This document shows, piece after piece, positions 1 through 50,515 of a stretch of 64,000 nucleotides of DNA (position 1 is its first letter; every line of letters starts with the position of its first letter). Under the pieces are notes generated by a model. That model was not told the DNA's origin. It searched no databases and saw nothing but the letters and a program-made list of their open reading frames with translations. The DNA lies in NCBI GenBank assembly GCA_949318235.1, contig OX439132.1, positions 13,239,624-13,303,623 on the forward strand, given 5' to 3'. The translations under genes and the position numbers were made by a program. Source of the DNA: Ecdyonurus torrentis (taxonomy: Eukaryota > Arthropoda > Insecta > Ephemeroptera > Heptageniidae).

Positions 1-1298
1 TACCTTAAGTGTCATATATAAATAATTTCAAAATATACAGATTAAATATTTCTATAAATTACTATTATTAATATTATTTAAAAAAATATTTATTCATATT
101 TTACCATATTAATAAATAAATACACATTATTAAATTGAAATTAAATTTTTATTTCTATTTCTATATACGTGTATTTAAGTAATAAAAAAGTTACTAATAA
201 ACCTAATAGTTAAATAAATTATTGCTATATATTATAAATGTTAAAATTTATTTGTATTACATTTAAATCGAATTAAAATCAATAAATGATTTATAACATA
301 CTTCAATAATTGTTTATAGCTTTGTTTATCAGATCTAAATGCAACGTTGCCTAAATTTTACTAAAAATTAGTAGTTTGGAACTCAAACATTGCTTAAGAT
401 CTATCAGGCCAGTGATAAACAAATCTAAGGTTACAATTGAGGGGGGAGGGGACAATGAAGCTACCCAATTTTAATATAATACCATCGTTATTATTATTTC
501 TTTACATGGCTTTTATATATAACATATATTATATTTTATAAACGTCTTTGAAAAAATGACAAAAAATTACTTTAGTTTTGTTTCTTCCACATCCCTACAT
601 ATCCTTGGATGTGTAAAGGCTGTTTTGTAAGATGGTTTTGAAATGAATTCAGTTGTTTTGGACAGGTTATCAAAACTATATTTAGAACTTATAGTCTTAA
701 CTCTTATAAAACAATTTTTTTGTAATTTTGTTGTTGCACACAGTCTATTGATCTGATGGCAGTTTTCCAAAACATAAACTTTATAACATTCTGATAAATT
801 AACATTATTTTTGTTTGTCATTATTTAAAGATTATTTATTTCATCTAAATAATTATATGTAAGAAATTTTGATATGCATTATTATAAAATACACGTTGGG
901 ACCTAAGGTTTACCAAAATATGAATGGCTATAATAATTATAAGATTTTAGAATGCTAGTAATAAATAGCAGTAATAAAAAAAATATATAATACATATTGT
1001 GCTGTATGTTGCAACTTTTTGGATTTAAAATAATAAATGTATACTTCAATTATTATATTTATAAATGTTAAAAAAAAATTAAAAAAAAAAATTGACCAAA
1101 TTGTTGGAATCTTTGTGAATAATATGTTTTGTGTTTTTCTAACGATTTCAGCTCTTAAAATAACAGCTCTAAAAGCTGTTATAATAATTTATATTCTTTA
1201 ATTCAGCTAATCTTAAGAAAATTATATCGTTACTCGCGACTTTCGACTTTATTCGATAATTTGGCATGTTGGGCTACTTTCTATTATTATTATTTCAA

Positions 1299-1633
1299 GC
1301 CATAGACCACATAAAACAACATGTGCTTTTTAATGAATAAACACGAAATGGGATCTTTAAAACTGATGATAATTTTTACCAGAATGTTAATGTAGCCCCA
1401 CGAGAGAGCGTGAAAATACTGTAAAGTATGCAATTTAAGTGTCTAATTCATGTTTATGGCGTCAAAAACATGCAAAAATTAGAAAAATAATGTTGTGTGG
1501 ATTGCATAAATCGAATTTTCTAATCACTGCTACGGAGCTACAGTTGGGTTTTGAGACAAACTTAAGTTTTTTTTGTAAGTCCCATCAAGTGTTTTGTGAT
1601 ATAAATGCTAATGTTTACTTCTGGTCTATTCCT
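1299..1633 (-). mobile_element. MITE family A, copy 1
   Basis: One of five copies of a roughly 305-350 bp element. Ends resemble GCCATAGACCAC and TGGTCTATTCCT, inverted repeats of each other. It is in the reverse orientation to the other copies. The CRE-like site has mutated here to TGGCGTCA. Confidence 0.75.
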
Positions 1634-2189
1634 TTAAGTATAATGTATGTATAATATTTTAGTTGGCATATTCATTGCACGATAAAAGCATTATTAAAAT
1701 TGCGTCATAAATATAATTTACTAACTTGTAAGATGATTTTCTTTTAATGATAATTATCATTAAAAAAAAAAGCTTAAAAACTGCAGTAGATAATATTAGC
1801 TAATATTCTACTCTCAAATTTTCCTCTTTAAAGTTATATTTCTAAATTTGTAATATAATGAAACATACTTTTTTTTTTAATAAAACAAATTTATAATTTA
1901 ACTATTATTTATTTCAAATTTCTGATTGATAGATTTTGTCTTGACAAGCAAAATAAAAATTAATTTTAAAACGACGCACAAGAAGACACTAAATTTGTAT
2001 CTTTTAAAAACTTTTTCGTCTTAAGTATTGAATATAGTATAGAAGAGAAAGAGAGAAAAAAAAATGAAGAGAAGTTGGTGATAGTCACTCCGTCTTTAAC
2101 AACTTTTGTTCTCCAAAACTTTGACTTTACAATTTGTCTACAACTTTCAAGTTACATAACTTTTATCACGTAGGAGAAAAGAAGAAGAA

Positions 2190-2191
<2 letters not shown>

Positions 2192-2248
<57 letters not shown>
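2192..2248. repeat. TA microsatellite
   Basis: (AT)n preceded by GAAGAAGAAG. Confidence 0.95.
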
Positions 2249-2254
<6 letters not shown>

Positions 2255-2441
2255 TTGCTTTAAATCGTTTTTAAATTGCTTCACTTTATATATAAGTTCT
2301 CAAAACAACTTTATATTTTTTATTTTATCGCAATTTTTTTAAAGATATATTATATCTATGTTACAGTATTAAGTATAAAGTAAATTGAACTCATTACAAA
2401 ATGAATAATTTTTTATTAGTGATATAGAACTTAAACTAATG

Positions 2442-2685
2442 AATATCCTAACATACCTAAATATCAACGTTGATTTGGACGGAAATATTTATTTCTCATT
2501 TATTTTCCATTCACAAAATGGTAGCTACGGGTTTATGACACGTCACAGCTCACTAGTCAACGCGCTCGGAAACAGGCAAGCTGTGACGTCATAAACCCGC
2601 AGCTGCCATTTCGTGAATGGAAAATAAATGAGAAATAAATATTTCCGTCCAAATCAACGTTGATATTTCGGTATGTTAGCATATT
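2442..2685. mobile_element. Foldback element, family B copy 1
   Basis: The whole element is a near-perfect inverted repeat: the left arm from aatatcctaacatacc reads back from the right arm ggtatgttagcatatt, over about 100 bases per arm around a short loop near 2550-2575. Carries TGACGTCA at 2584-2591. Related to 44254-44478. Confidence 0.85.
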
Positions 2686-5075
2686 AGACATGTTATTTGT
2701 TCAAAGTGTTCTTCGCCAATAAGGAAAATATATTAAAGTATGTTTATTGCGATATTTTTTATTGATATTATTATTATTATTGCTTTTTTATTTTACAGTT
2801 TTAATTAAAAACAAACTTTATTTATTTATTATTTTTTGACAAGATGCTATCGATTGAATGTCAAAAATGTCATAACAGTAGATTATCAATAAATAAATAT
2901 AATAATATCGAATTTTATTAATAAAAATTAATATTCCAGCGGTAATTTAATAAAAAAAAATCGTTTCATATATTTAATGAATATACAGTATAATTATAAA
3001 TCATAATGTAAATAAGGAGTATTCGTTAAACTTGTAGTAAAACGTTTTATGTTGATACAAAAGATTTAGTAATTTTTCCACGTAAAATTATGACATAAAA
3101 AAAATACCAAACGATGAAAATCAATTTAAAAAAAAGTTATTCTGCAACAGTATTTGTTTTTCATCCATTTATCGTTTTTATTTAATAAATGGATTTTTAT
3201 TTTTATGTGTTGATTTTTTTAACATTTCATCAGAAATCTTTTTCTGTAAAAATTCACTGTAAAAACCTTTAAATATAAATGATATTTCATTTTTATACAT
3301 TAAACTTTTTTTTAATTAACATATATGTTATGTATAGTACATAATCAAACTTTGACATCCATTATGAACATTTCAATAAGAAGCTGCAAGTATGCAAGTT
3401 TATAATCCTTTTAGTGGCCGATTAATAAGAAATAATCACAAGTGGATGGAAAATGTTTGTATTCTTAACCTTATTTATATTTTCTATGTATCGTTATAAT
3501 TGTTTCTTTACTTAAATATATAACTTAAAATAATATTGTATTCCCACTGTGTAATTTCTCCTATATAATGTTTGATAAATGTTATTTTACAATTCAATGT
3601 AAAATTAATAACAAAATAAATTATTTTTATTTTTCATTCAAGTGTGTGATTAAAATAAATTAAAATTTTCATTTTTATCAATGTAAATATTATTGATTAT
3701 TATGTTTCTTCATGATGAAAAATTTTAATAAAAAAATATTTTATTTAATTCATTGTGGTTTTATTTATAGTCCTTTCTTTCTTTAAAATTTAATTTACAT
3801 TTTAAAAACACTTTATCAAATTGATTTAAAAATATTAAAATAAAATAACTTGTATTGCTTTTTCTTCTTTTTGTTATTGTGTTGATAAATATATTTTTTT
3901 TTATCTAAAACTCATAACTGCATTTTGGCTGTCAAATTTAAAAATTGACAGTTTTTAAAATATATTTTCTTTTTATATAAGTATAAAGTTTAATTAGCAA
4001 CAGCTTACAAACAAACTAAATATTTATTGTTTAATGAAAAAGCAAGACTATGAAAAATGACACAGAAATATAAAAAACGCTACATAATTAAAAATATGTA
4101 ATTCAGTATATTACCAAAAATTAGTAGTTATTCAAATTATGCAATGAAATTACTAACTTGTATAATATAAATAATATTTAAGAAATCAGTACAGAAATAC
4201 CTACTTGAAAATATGTTTTACAGTGTATCTGATTATTTAGCAGTTAATAATGTCAAATATAATTGAACTTAAATAGGACATAATTTGCTATAAATTTAAT
4301 TATCTGTATGTTGTGTTTTGATTTGACTTCTCCTAATCTGTAAAGACATGGAACGTAATAAAATCTTATATCTTATTAATAAATATAAATAGTTTGTCTT
4401 TTAAAATATTATTTTAAATGAATTATTATATAATGTATATTATTTAAAATAAAGTAAACAAAAAATATATTTCAAATATAAATAAAAATGATGGAAATCA
4501 TAAAACTTGCCATTAAGTTTAGAATCACAAAAAATGAAATATTAAAAACACCTCTATATACCATAGGCTTATAGCCAGTTTTTGTAAGTTGAACACAATT
4601 ATAAACATTATCCATCGATCTGTTTTAAAATAATAGTAGCTATTTTAAAATATGAAAAATGTGAGGAATAAAATTTAACTTTGCGTAATTTTTTATGTAT
4701 GGTGTTTGCATATAACTATATTATATTTATGTATTAATGATATTAAAAAAAAAAAAGTAGCTAAAAGTTTTAATACTAGGTTTGACTTGAAACAAAGGCC
4801 TTTTTTACAGTTAAAAATAAAAATTAGTAGAGAAGAAAGAAATCTTAACTCGAAGTAAGTGTGAATAGTAAAGTAGTCTTACTTTAAGAGAGGTATATCT
4901 TACTGAACTGGTTGTATCTACCAGCAAGTCGTGAACTAGCAACAAGCAACAATATAAAGTTTTTGCTATTTATATCTTTATAAGTGGGAAAAAATTTTGT
5001 GTAGATAAATCAATATTTTTAAATAAATTTTTAGAGTTCAAAAATATAAATCAAATTGAACTGAATGATATGAGC

Positions 5076-5286
5076 TAGTTCTATAAACTACACACAAATA
5101 TTGAGCCAGCTTCGAAAATGTTCCGTTGTTAATAACAGCTGGGTTATGACGTCGTTACCTGTTTACTACGTTTATACATTATGGTCAATCATTGTTATTT
5201 CTTTTTTTAGAACTTTGAACTTGATAAGAATGAAAGAAACTTCCCAAAAAATGTTCCAGTCTCAATATGCAACTCACTTTTATCGA

Positions 5287-5325
<39 letters not shown>

Positions 5326-5405
5326 TGAACCAATGAATGTGTCTTATTTTGTTGGTCAGCCAATCACTGATATTGAGATTCACTTTACTTTACAGATCAA
5401 GCTAT
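5076..5405 (+). mobile_element. Repeat family D copy 1
   Basis: Begins AGTTCTATAAACTACACAC and ends CTTTACAGATCAAGCT, which are imperfect inverted repeats. Shares blocks such as tacctgtttacta and cagccaatcactg with 36799-37124 and 38992-39287. Interrupted by a 36-base poly-A run at 5289-5324 not present at that length in copy 3. The CRE-like site reads TGACGTCG. Confidence 0.7.
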
Positions 5406-6170
5406 GGTAGTATAAATATTCAAAATTCCAATGAATTTTTAAAATTTGAAATGAATACGATTTGAAATACTGAACTTCAATACAGTCAATGATATAATTA
5501 ATATATTGATATCATAATAACGTAAATTTAATTCTAAAATTCAAGACGGCCACCAACCGATTATTCATTAATTTATAGTTCCTTTTTTTTTTTTTAATTA
5601 CTATAGGCATGCGTTATGAAATACATATTACTTTATCAATATTTTATGTATACAGTATTATATATTTTTTGATGACATGTTATATTATCAGTATTACCAT
5701 ACCATGGTATCACAAAGCGAATAAAACTATTTAGAAATCAAAATATTTGCACTTTACATAAATTATTAAATTATATTATATTCTAGCCATTATGATTTTT
5801 TTTTTTTTTTTTGCACAGTTTATTGTATTTAATGCAATTCATACATTTCTTTAGTATGATGTATATAGTATGATGTAATATAATGAATTGTATTTATTTG
5901 AATATACGAGTAAATGCCATACAATTACAATAAAGTTTAATTATCAAGAATTTAGTACATTCTAATATACATATATTATATTATTAGTTCAATCATGCCT
6001 AAAATTACTAATTAAGGTTCAAATTATGTATACAGCAAATTATAAAATATCCAAAGCAATATCAAAGACATACTGTATTAATTAATTGTTTACATTCAAA
6101 TACCTATAAACATATAAAATATATAAATGGTGAAATAATTAAATCTTATGCAATTTATATTAAACCTTAA

Positions 6171-6475
6171 AGGAATAGACCAGAGAAAAACATAAGCATT
6201 TATATCACAAAACACTTGATGGGGTTTACATAAATAACATTAGTTTGTCTCAAAACCCAACAGTAGCCCCAAAGCAGTGATCAGAAAATGCAATTTATGC
6301 AACCCGCACAACATTTTCATACTAATTTTTGCATGTTTTTGACGTCACAAACATGAATTTTCACGCATATTGCATACTTTACAGTTTTTACACGAAAAAT
6401 TGTCATCAGTTTTGAAGATCCCATTTTGTGTTTATTCATTAAGAAGAACATGTGGTTTTTATGTGGTCTAAGGCT
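6171..6475 (+). mobile_element. MITE family A, copy 2
   Basis: Flanked by TTAA at 6167-6170 and 6476-6479; ends AGGAATAGACC and GGTCTAAGGCT. Shares long blocks with the other copies, for example cacaaaacacttgatggg and gcaacccgcacaacatttt. It carries TGACGTCA at 6340-6347. It lacks part of the right third that is present in copies 3-5. Confidence 0.8.
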
Positions 6476-7351
6476 TTAATATATTACTATAGTATATTTT
6501 ATAATAATAAAAATAAATTTTGTATCGACCCTGTTATATATTAAATATAATATTGATTTAAAATTATGAAGACATACTATTTTAATTAAATCCTATATCC
6601 CCTTTTGATTTTACATATACAAAGCAAAACATCTGACGCAGAGTAAACAAAAAGCTCACAAGCTCTCTATACTTCATATAAACTTGCTTTTACTCGTTGC
6701 TCTCCAGTCTAATAGAAACTTTTGTACACATTAAGTAAAAAATGTCAATAATAAAACAGTTTTTTTTTTAACAAAAAAATTACGAAAACTCCACAAAATA
6801 GATTTAATAATAAATAATGAAATTGCCTCTATATTACGATGTCATTTTAATAAATGAAATTGAAAGTGTTTTAAAATTATATTTTATACCCATATTATAA
6901 AGATTTTTATATGGTATAAGTTGCTATGGAGAAAGACTTCTAATATTCATTAACTTTTTTTAATGAATATATTATAAATTACCACAGAATGTTAAAAAAA
7001 ATTGTCATATTGTAATAAATGCACAAATTGCTGCTATAGGTACAAGAAGCCACAGTTTAACACAATTGATATTTTTATCAATAAATTAGATTAAAAAGGG
7101 CAAAACTCAAAATTATTTTCAATTTTTTATCAATTGGCAAAACGCCATTTTAATTCTGATTAATGAATTAAATAATCAAAATATCTCATATTTATATATT
7201 GCAACAGTAACTTATACATTATCAATAAATACCACGTCAGTTAGGAAATAGGAATGCGTATAATGTGATGGACTTTTTATGGGATCAAATCACTCAATAT
7301 ATTATATAATATTGAGAGATTTCTGAAAATTATAATTAAAATATAGCTTAA

Positions 7352-7686
7352 GGGAGTAGGGTACCGACCTTATATCTCAAAAACAAAAAGTGTTTTGGGT
7401 CTAAATTTGGTGTCATTGTGTAGCTAAGGGTCACACCTAGCTGTGATAAATATTTCATGATGTTTGGCCCTCCCGAAAAAAAGAAAAAAATTGTTGAAAT
7501 TACCATTGGGCCTTATGGGCTAAAAATTTCCAAAAATCATATAAAATTACTTGGCATGGTTACTCCCTTCCCCCCAATTTTTGTATATTTAAAATTGTCT
7601 CAAGCTGAAGTATCATTGTGCAAAATTTCAGATTTTTTTGACGAGAAAAGTTTGAGTCTAATGGCCGACGTCGGTCCCCAACTCCC
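7352..7686. mobile_element. TTAA-flanked short DNA transposon (piggyBac-type MITE candidate)
   Basis: Flanked on both sides by TTAA (7348-7351 and 7687-7690). Ends GGGAGTAGGGTACCGAC and GTCGGTCCCCAACTCCC are inverted repeats. TTAA duplication is the known signature of piggyBac. The open frame running through it has no transposase features. Confidence 0.7.
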
Positions 7687-8918
7687 TTAAAAATACTTTT
7701 CTAAAAAGTACTAATTCATCAATCGTAGGGTGAAGATAATAAATTAAAAACAACTTGTATAACTATACGCCTAAAAAATAACTGAAATCAAATAGCAATT
7801 ACGAATATAAAATAATGAATGAATAAATGGTTTAGAAGCCTTTTATAATTTTAATTATTTTTAAAAGATTAACTTTATTGAACTAAAGTTCTGAAGCCTT
7901 ACTTTATATCCTCCTATGGGATCAAACTAGCTAAGCTTTTGTACAAGCTTAGATTTTACTATAATACTTGATTTAGTTTCTTCTTTTTTTCATAACCATA
8001 TTTGTTTTTCTAGTTAATAATGTGTTCAATTATAAGACTATGTTATTTTTAGGCAATTATAGCTTATTAAAAATTAAGTTAAGTTGCATTAAATTAATGT
8101 ATTAACTGAGAAATTACTTTCATTTTCTTTTTGTCTCCTTTCTGTGCAGTTTATTAACAATATCATAAAAAGAATCAAATAAATTCCATTAAATGAACAC
8201 TAATATATACGGTAACACCGTACACCGCAATTTATAGTAGAGCCGAAGCAACTTTAGTATCCATTATAACCCAGGTTGGTTAGTTTGACAAGGCTATTTA
8301 TTATAGCCCTAATTTTTGACTGTGTGGCTTTCTATATAAACTACATCTTCATTGAAGTTTTGATTTGGGTATAATTAGGAACTGAATAATTGGGATAAAG
8401 GATTTAGATTATAGGTATTTTCTTATATAAAAATATCCACATGCAGTCTCGTAGACATGTATGGGATTCTAGTAGTTGTATTGTGTTCAGATAATGATGA
8501 TGATTGATATAAGAGGGGTGAGGAAGGAAACATTAAAACAAAGGTCCGGAATGTTACAGAAATTTCCTGGGATACCACACTTGACATGTTATGACAAGCA
8601 AACCCACATGCTATGAGAATTCAAAATGAGGTACTCACCTACCAGGCTTACTCTAGAGATGATTTTATAATTATGGAGATTGTGTAAGATAGGATTAGTT
8701 TATTGCAAAAAAGGAAGTATAGATAATTGGGAGCAAAGAAGTATTATCATGAAGACAATAGACGAGGTAAATGACGCCTACAAACGCTAGTAGTAATAGC
8801 CCACAGAAATGGTAGTTATTAATAATTAGAAATTATTATTTTTGAGTCAAACATTCATAAAATGTTTCAAGTATTATGTAAGTTGAATACTAAAAATCTT
8901 TATATATATAAAAAAGCG

Positions 8919-8950
<32 letters not shown>

Positions 8951-9495
8951 GTTTCCAAATCTTTAACGCAGTCATGACCTCTTGAAATTTTTACAATTTG
9001 AGCTTTACAGTGAAACATTTCTTGCTCGAAAATCTTCATTTTGTGTGTAAGAAAATTTATTACCTTTGTAACTATAATTACAACTTGAGATAAAAAGTAA
9101 CATAAAAGTTGAAAATAACTCTGTGTCTCGTCGTTTATTTCTCGTCTTTTCAACACATAAAAAAAAGAAGAAGCAGAACCAAGATGGATGATCGGGTCAC
9201 TGGTTTTGTGAAATAACCTGAAGTAAGTAGTAAATACAGAGACAACAAAAAAAGCGTATCCCGTGATGTTTATTTCAACCACTTTTTTTCCTCTCTTCTC
9301 ACTTTGAATTAAACGTGGAACTCAAACGTGACTGATACATCTAACTTTAAGTATAAAAAGTTATAATATATATATTTTTTTAAATTTCGAAGAGAGAATT
9401 GCAATAAAGTATTCTTATGTATGTGATGTTTGTATTATTGTGTATCTACAATATTTGACAGGTTATTGATATGCAACATTGCAGTATGATGTGTC

Positions 9496-9543
<48 letters not shown>

Positions 9544-11504
9544 ATGAAGGAATTATGGGTTTTCTTTGGTGACGATATATTATGACATTTTTTCCTTTCT
9601 TTTCCTCTTTTCATCGTATATTGCTTGTGACATTTTAGATCTAACTTAATCAATGAAATTGAAAATAATTTGTAAGAAAAAGATAACAAATGTTGTACTT
9701 CCTTTAGAAATTTTCTTTTTCCTTTTTCCAAGCCCTTTAATGGTGGCATATTTCTGCATATAGTTTAAAGTTTTATATAATTTTACTTGAAGAACAGAAA
9801 TTTGTGTTCTACAAAAATCAAAAAAAGAACCACAAAATTTATTGCCACTTATTTATATATTATTATATTTCTTTGAGCTTTATAACTTCTTAAATCCTTT
9901 TAAAATATAAATAAGTTTATTTTTCATATAATAAAAAAACAACTACAAAGTAATGTACTTAAAAAATATAACATAGTTTTTACGTTCATGAAAAATAGAT
10001 ATATAAGAAAAAAAATCATTTCTTCTTGGCCTTACAATCAATATTTTTTTATTTGGGGGGGGGGGGGATTGATAAATTGTTTAGTACGGTCTGTAACCAT
10101 TTTTCTAAAATGAAAAATAAAGGCTACAAAAATGAAATGTCTAGGGAGTTAACTAATATTCAGTAGTTTATACATTTTGTATACAGCAGTCTCATTATTT
10201 ATATTCTATAATGTAAACAGACTTAATTAATTGTGACATAGTGGCATTGCTACAATTTTTTCTTTTATACAGTATATATATATATATATATATATAAATA
10301 TATAATTATATAATATATATACACATTACACACACACATACACATTGAATGAGGACAAAAAATCCCCGGACGTGTTGGGCTCAAGTATGAACGTTCAGAT
10401 ATGAAATTTGTGCAGCTAAAATTTTTTGATTTCAACGCGTTATTGTGAGTATCTTAAAATTCAAAACGCGTTTAGTTTATTATAGTATTACGTCAAGATG
10501 CAGAATCATATTATAAATGTTTAAGTATTAAGTATTTTGAAATTAAACTTACCTATACGTGATGTTGTATACTACAGGCACCCTTTATCATAATTAAAAT
10601 TGGCAATGTAACTTTATTTTATATAAGTATAGAATTATTTGTGTAATGTTTGATTTGTAAAATAAAAACAATTAAATTAATTAATTAATATAGTAAAAAA
10701 AAAGCAGCACTATCTATATGAGAATTGAAAAATTATGAATGAACAATGCTGAACTATTTGCGGCCCTTCTTTTGAGTTTAAATCACATCACTATAACACA
10801 ATATATAAATTATCAGCACATGTATTAAAAAATGGGTGCTGTCCACATACTGTGGTTCATTCAACTGACCTCGGTAGCTGCATTTAGTTTGCTTTTGTGA
10901 TAATATTTTTCAAAGTCTCAAATCAGTCATCACTATCACAACTACGTGGGATTGAACTTTAAACTCACAACGAAATACCTTTTCTCAGCGTATGTAACAT
11001 TATATTATGATTCATGATATATATGATTCATTCAAAACTCCCTATGCATATTATATACATTTCACAAAAATAACTTCTTTTTTTTTTTTCACGTCATCTT
11101 AAAAGTAATTATTTTAACTTAAATATAGTTACAAGAAATATTAATACAAATCATATTTCAATACTTCAAATCAATGTTTTAAAAGAATCATCATCAAATT
11201 TTACATTGTTGACAAAAAATGTTTATAAATAACTCTTCTATAGCAAATAAAAGTAGAATACGTCACAGAAAAAAAAAATGGCTCAAAAGTTTATAAAACA
11301 AATACATTTTTATTTATACAAAATATTTTATTTTTGAAAGTACAACCTTAAGCTATAAACAAAAAAATAATAAATTGATTTTGTTATATTTATTTTGTTA
11401 TATGGTTTAAAATATTTCTTATAAAAATGAAGATAAATTACGAGAAGAGAGAAAAAAAATAAATCATACCCTAAAGGTTATTTAATATGATAAGAAATAA
11501 CGTA

Positions 11505-48545
<37,041 letters not shown>

Positions 48546-48956
48546 CTTTGCACAACAACAAATAACTAAAGAATTTGCACCTGTGTAAGCCACGACTTTT
48601 ATAATAAAGATAAGGAATTATATGCGGACCATGAACTTTGAAGACGTGCATTATAGAGAAGAAAAAAATAATAAATGAAATCTAATCATTCAACTGATAA
48701 ACCAACAGACTGAAAGTTTGGATTTATTGTATACGTGATGAACTGCATATTCAAAATAATAAAGTATATTATAAATTATTTAAGTTATTATCCGTGTTAT
48801 CGGTAATGTTCAGGTGAATTCAATCAAGAATGTTTTGGTATCTGTATATTAAAAAAAATCCATTGGATAATTAATGAAAAGTTGAAAATATTAAGAATGT
48901 TAACATAAAAATGTAAAATGTACCAAAATAATTTATATTCAAAAAAAATATATTTC

Positions 48957-49072
48957 TTGTTCTTGTTCTTGTTCTTGTTCTTGTTCTTGTTCTTGTTCTT
49001 GTTCTTGTTCTTGTTCTTGTTCTTGTTCTTGTTCTTGTTCTTGTTCTTGTTCTTGTTCTTGTTCTTGTTCTT
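48957..49072. repeat. Hexanucleotide array (TTCTTG)n, about 19 copies
   Basis: A perfect array followed by poly-T and CCTT runs. Open in several frames (Phe-Leu or Arg-Thr dipeptide repeats), which is an artefact of the 6-base period. Confidence 0.95.
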
Positions 49073-49173
49073 TTTTTTTTCTTTTTTTTTTTTTCCTTCC
49101 TTCCTTTCATTTTTTCTTTCACGAAATTATAAAACGGTTTGAAGCAAAAAAGAAATTGTTTCTATGCAATGTA

Positions 49174-49293
49174 CAGCTCTGGCCAAAAGTTCCCGAACGG
49201 GGCAGCGGCGGCCGCTGCATTTTCTCATAAAGATAACATAGTGTGGTTGCGGGTTGCCTATGCAAATCGTTCGGGAACTTTTGGCCAGCGCTG
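49174..49293. mobile_element. Tc1/mariner-like MITE (120 bp)
   Basis: Ends CAGCTCTGGCCAAAAGTTC and GAACTTTTGGCCAGCGCTG are flanked by TA on both sides. The CTGGCCAAAAGT core is typical of Tc1-like termini. The interior has a perfect GC-rich palindrome, GCAGCGGCGGCCGCTGC. Confidence 0.8.
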
Positions 49294-50440
49294 TACCGTA
49301 TATAATAGTTGTATTAGTTGTGTATAGCGCATCAATGAAATTACGTAACTGCATAACAGTGCAGCTCCTGGTGTAACAATAATTTTCTGTGGTATATAAT
49401 ATATAGATTGCAATATCTCGTTTATAAATAACTTTGAATATTAATTATGAATTTTGAATTATTATATTTGTATATACTTTTACTAATGCATATAGTATAG
49501 AACGTTAGTCAGATAAAAGTAATTCTTAAATATTTTATGCAAAGCTGAATCAAATATATTTTTGATTCAAAATTTAACTTGTCCCAGTATGAAAAAAAAA
49601 AAAATAATAATAATAATAATAATGCAACGTAACGGCAATGTATTTCTGTGCTGACTTATTAATGTTCTAGAATTTTAACATTATTTAAAAATAAAATTTA
49701 ATACAAAATATTTTAAAATATTCAGTTGATTTTTAAAAAGAAGAATAGCGTTGTAAAGATTAAAATACAAAAGAGAAAAAAGATTTTCTGTTAGTCTGGA
49801 GATACACATTATAATATAAAACCTTCTTTGTTAAAATCTTTTCTTCTTCTTCTTCTTCTTCTTTTTTAATATTAAATATATATAGAATAGAATAAAAAAG
49901 CATGGAACCAAAAATAAAATTATACTTAACTCTATTTAATATTTTTTATAAAGTAAAAAAATGTATTAATATTTATGTTGCCTTCTTTGTTTTCAAGTCT
50001 ATTATTATTATTATTTCTTTACAATTAAGCTGGGGAAGCTATTTTAAACTTTTTTTTTTTTTTTTTTCCAAATTCTTTTTGGAATTTTTGAATAATAAAG
50101 TGTTTATTATCATGCGTTCTATTTGTATATTCGTAAAAACATAGATAATTCACAAAAATAAATAATAAATTAATAAAAATATTAATAATAATAAAAAAAG
50201 AAAGTCATGGCCAGTTCATTACTTTATTGTAATTGTCAAAACATTCCCGTATTTTTGCAGTTTGTTTTTTCTATTTTATTTACTTGTTCTTATTTTTATT
50301 TCACCGCCAATTGTTATCCAAGTTATTAAAAATATTCTTTAATTCTTTATTCCTTAATATAACCTTCATGCATTTATATACTTCCATTAATCGAAATAAA
50401 AAATATAAATACACAATATTTTCTATCGAAATATATTATT

Positions 50441-50515
50441 TTTTATTGTTTTTATTAAAAGTTGTAGTAATAAACTTTTTTTATTGTTTTTATTAAAAGT
50501 TGTAGTAATAAACTT
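50441..50515. repeat. Tandem duplication, 38-base unit, two copies
   Basis: Units beginning at 50441 and 50479 are essentially identical (ttttattgtttttattaaaa followed by gttgtagtaataaac). Confidence 0.85.

Larger units (their letters stand above)
1..11504. other. 3' flank of the gene, no coding exon recognised
   Basis: I found no conserved exon on either strand. The stretch holds family A copies (1299, 6171), a family B foldback (2442), a family D copy (5076), a TTAA-flanked MITE (7352) and homopolymer or dinucleotide runs. The part at about 8200-8850 is less AT-rich and less repetitive than its surroundings; it could be decayed retroelement sequence, but I could not identify any reading frame. 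Confidence 0.7.

Noticed and set aside
7457..7690. 77-residue open frame inside the TTAA-flanked element
   Set aside because: No transposase catalytic motif or family resemblance, and it runs through the right terminal repeat.
48871..49142. Open frames with Arg-Thr or Phe-Leu repeats
   Set aside because: A hexanucleotide array is a multiple of three, so it stays open in any frame; no flanking coding signal or splice context.
49902..50496. Two adjacent hydrophobic open frames that look like membrane proteins
   Set aside because: They are made of T-rich simple sequence (Phe, Ile, Leu, Tyr codons), with no recognisable motif and no splice or codon evidence; one includes the 38-base tandem duplication.
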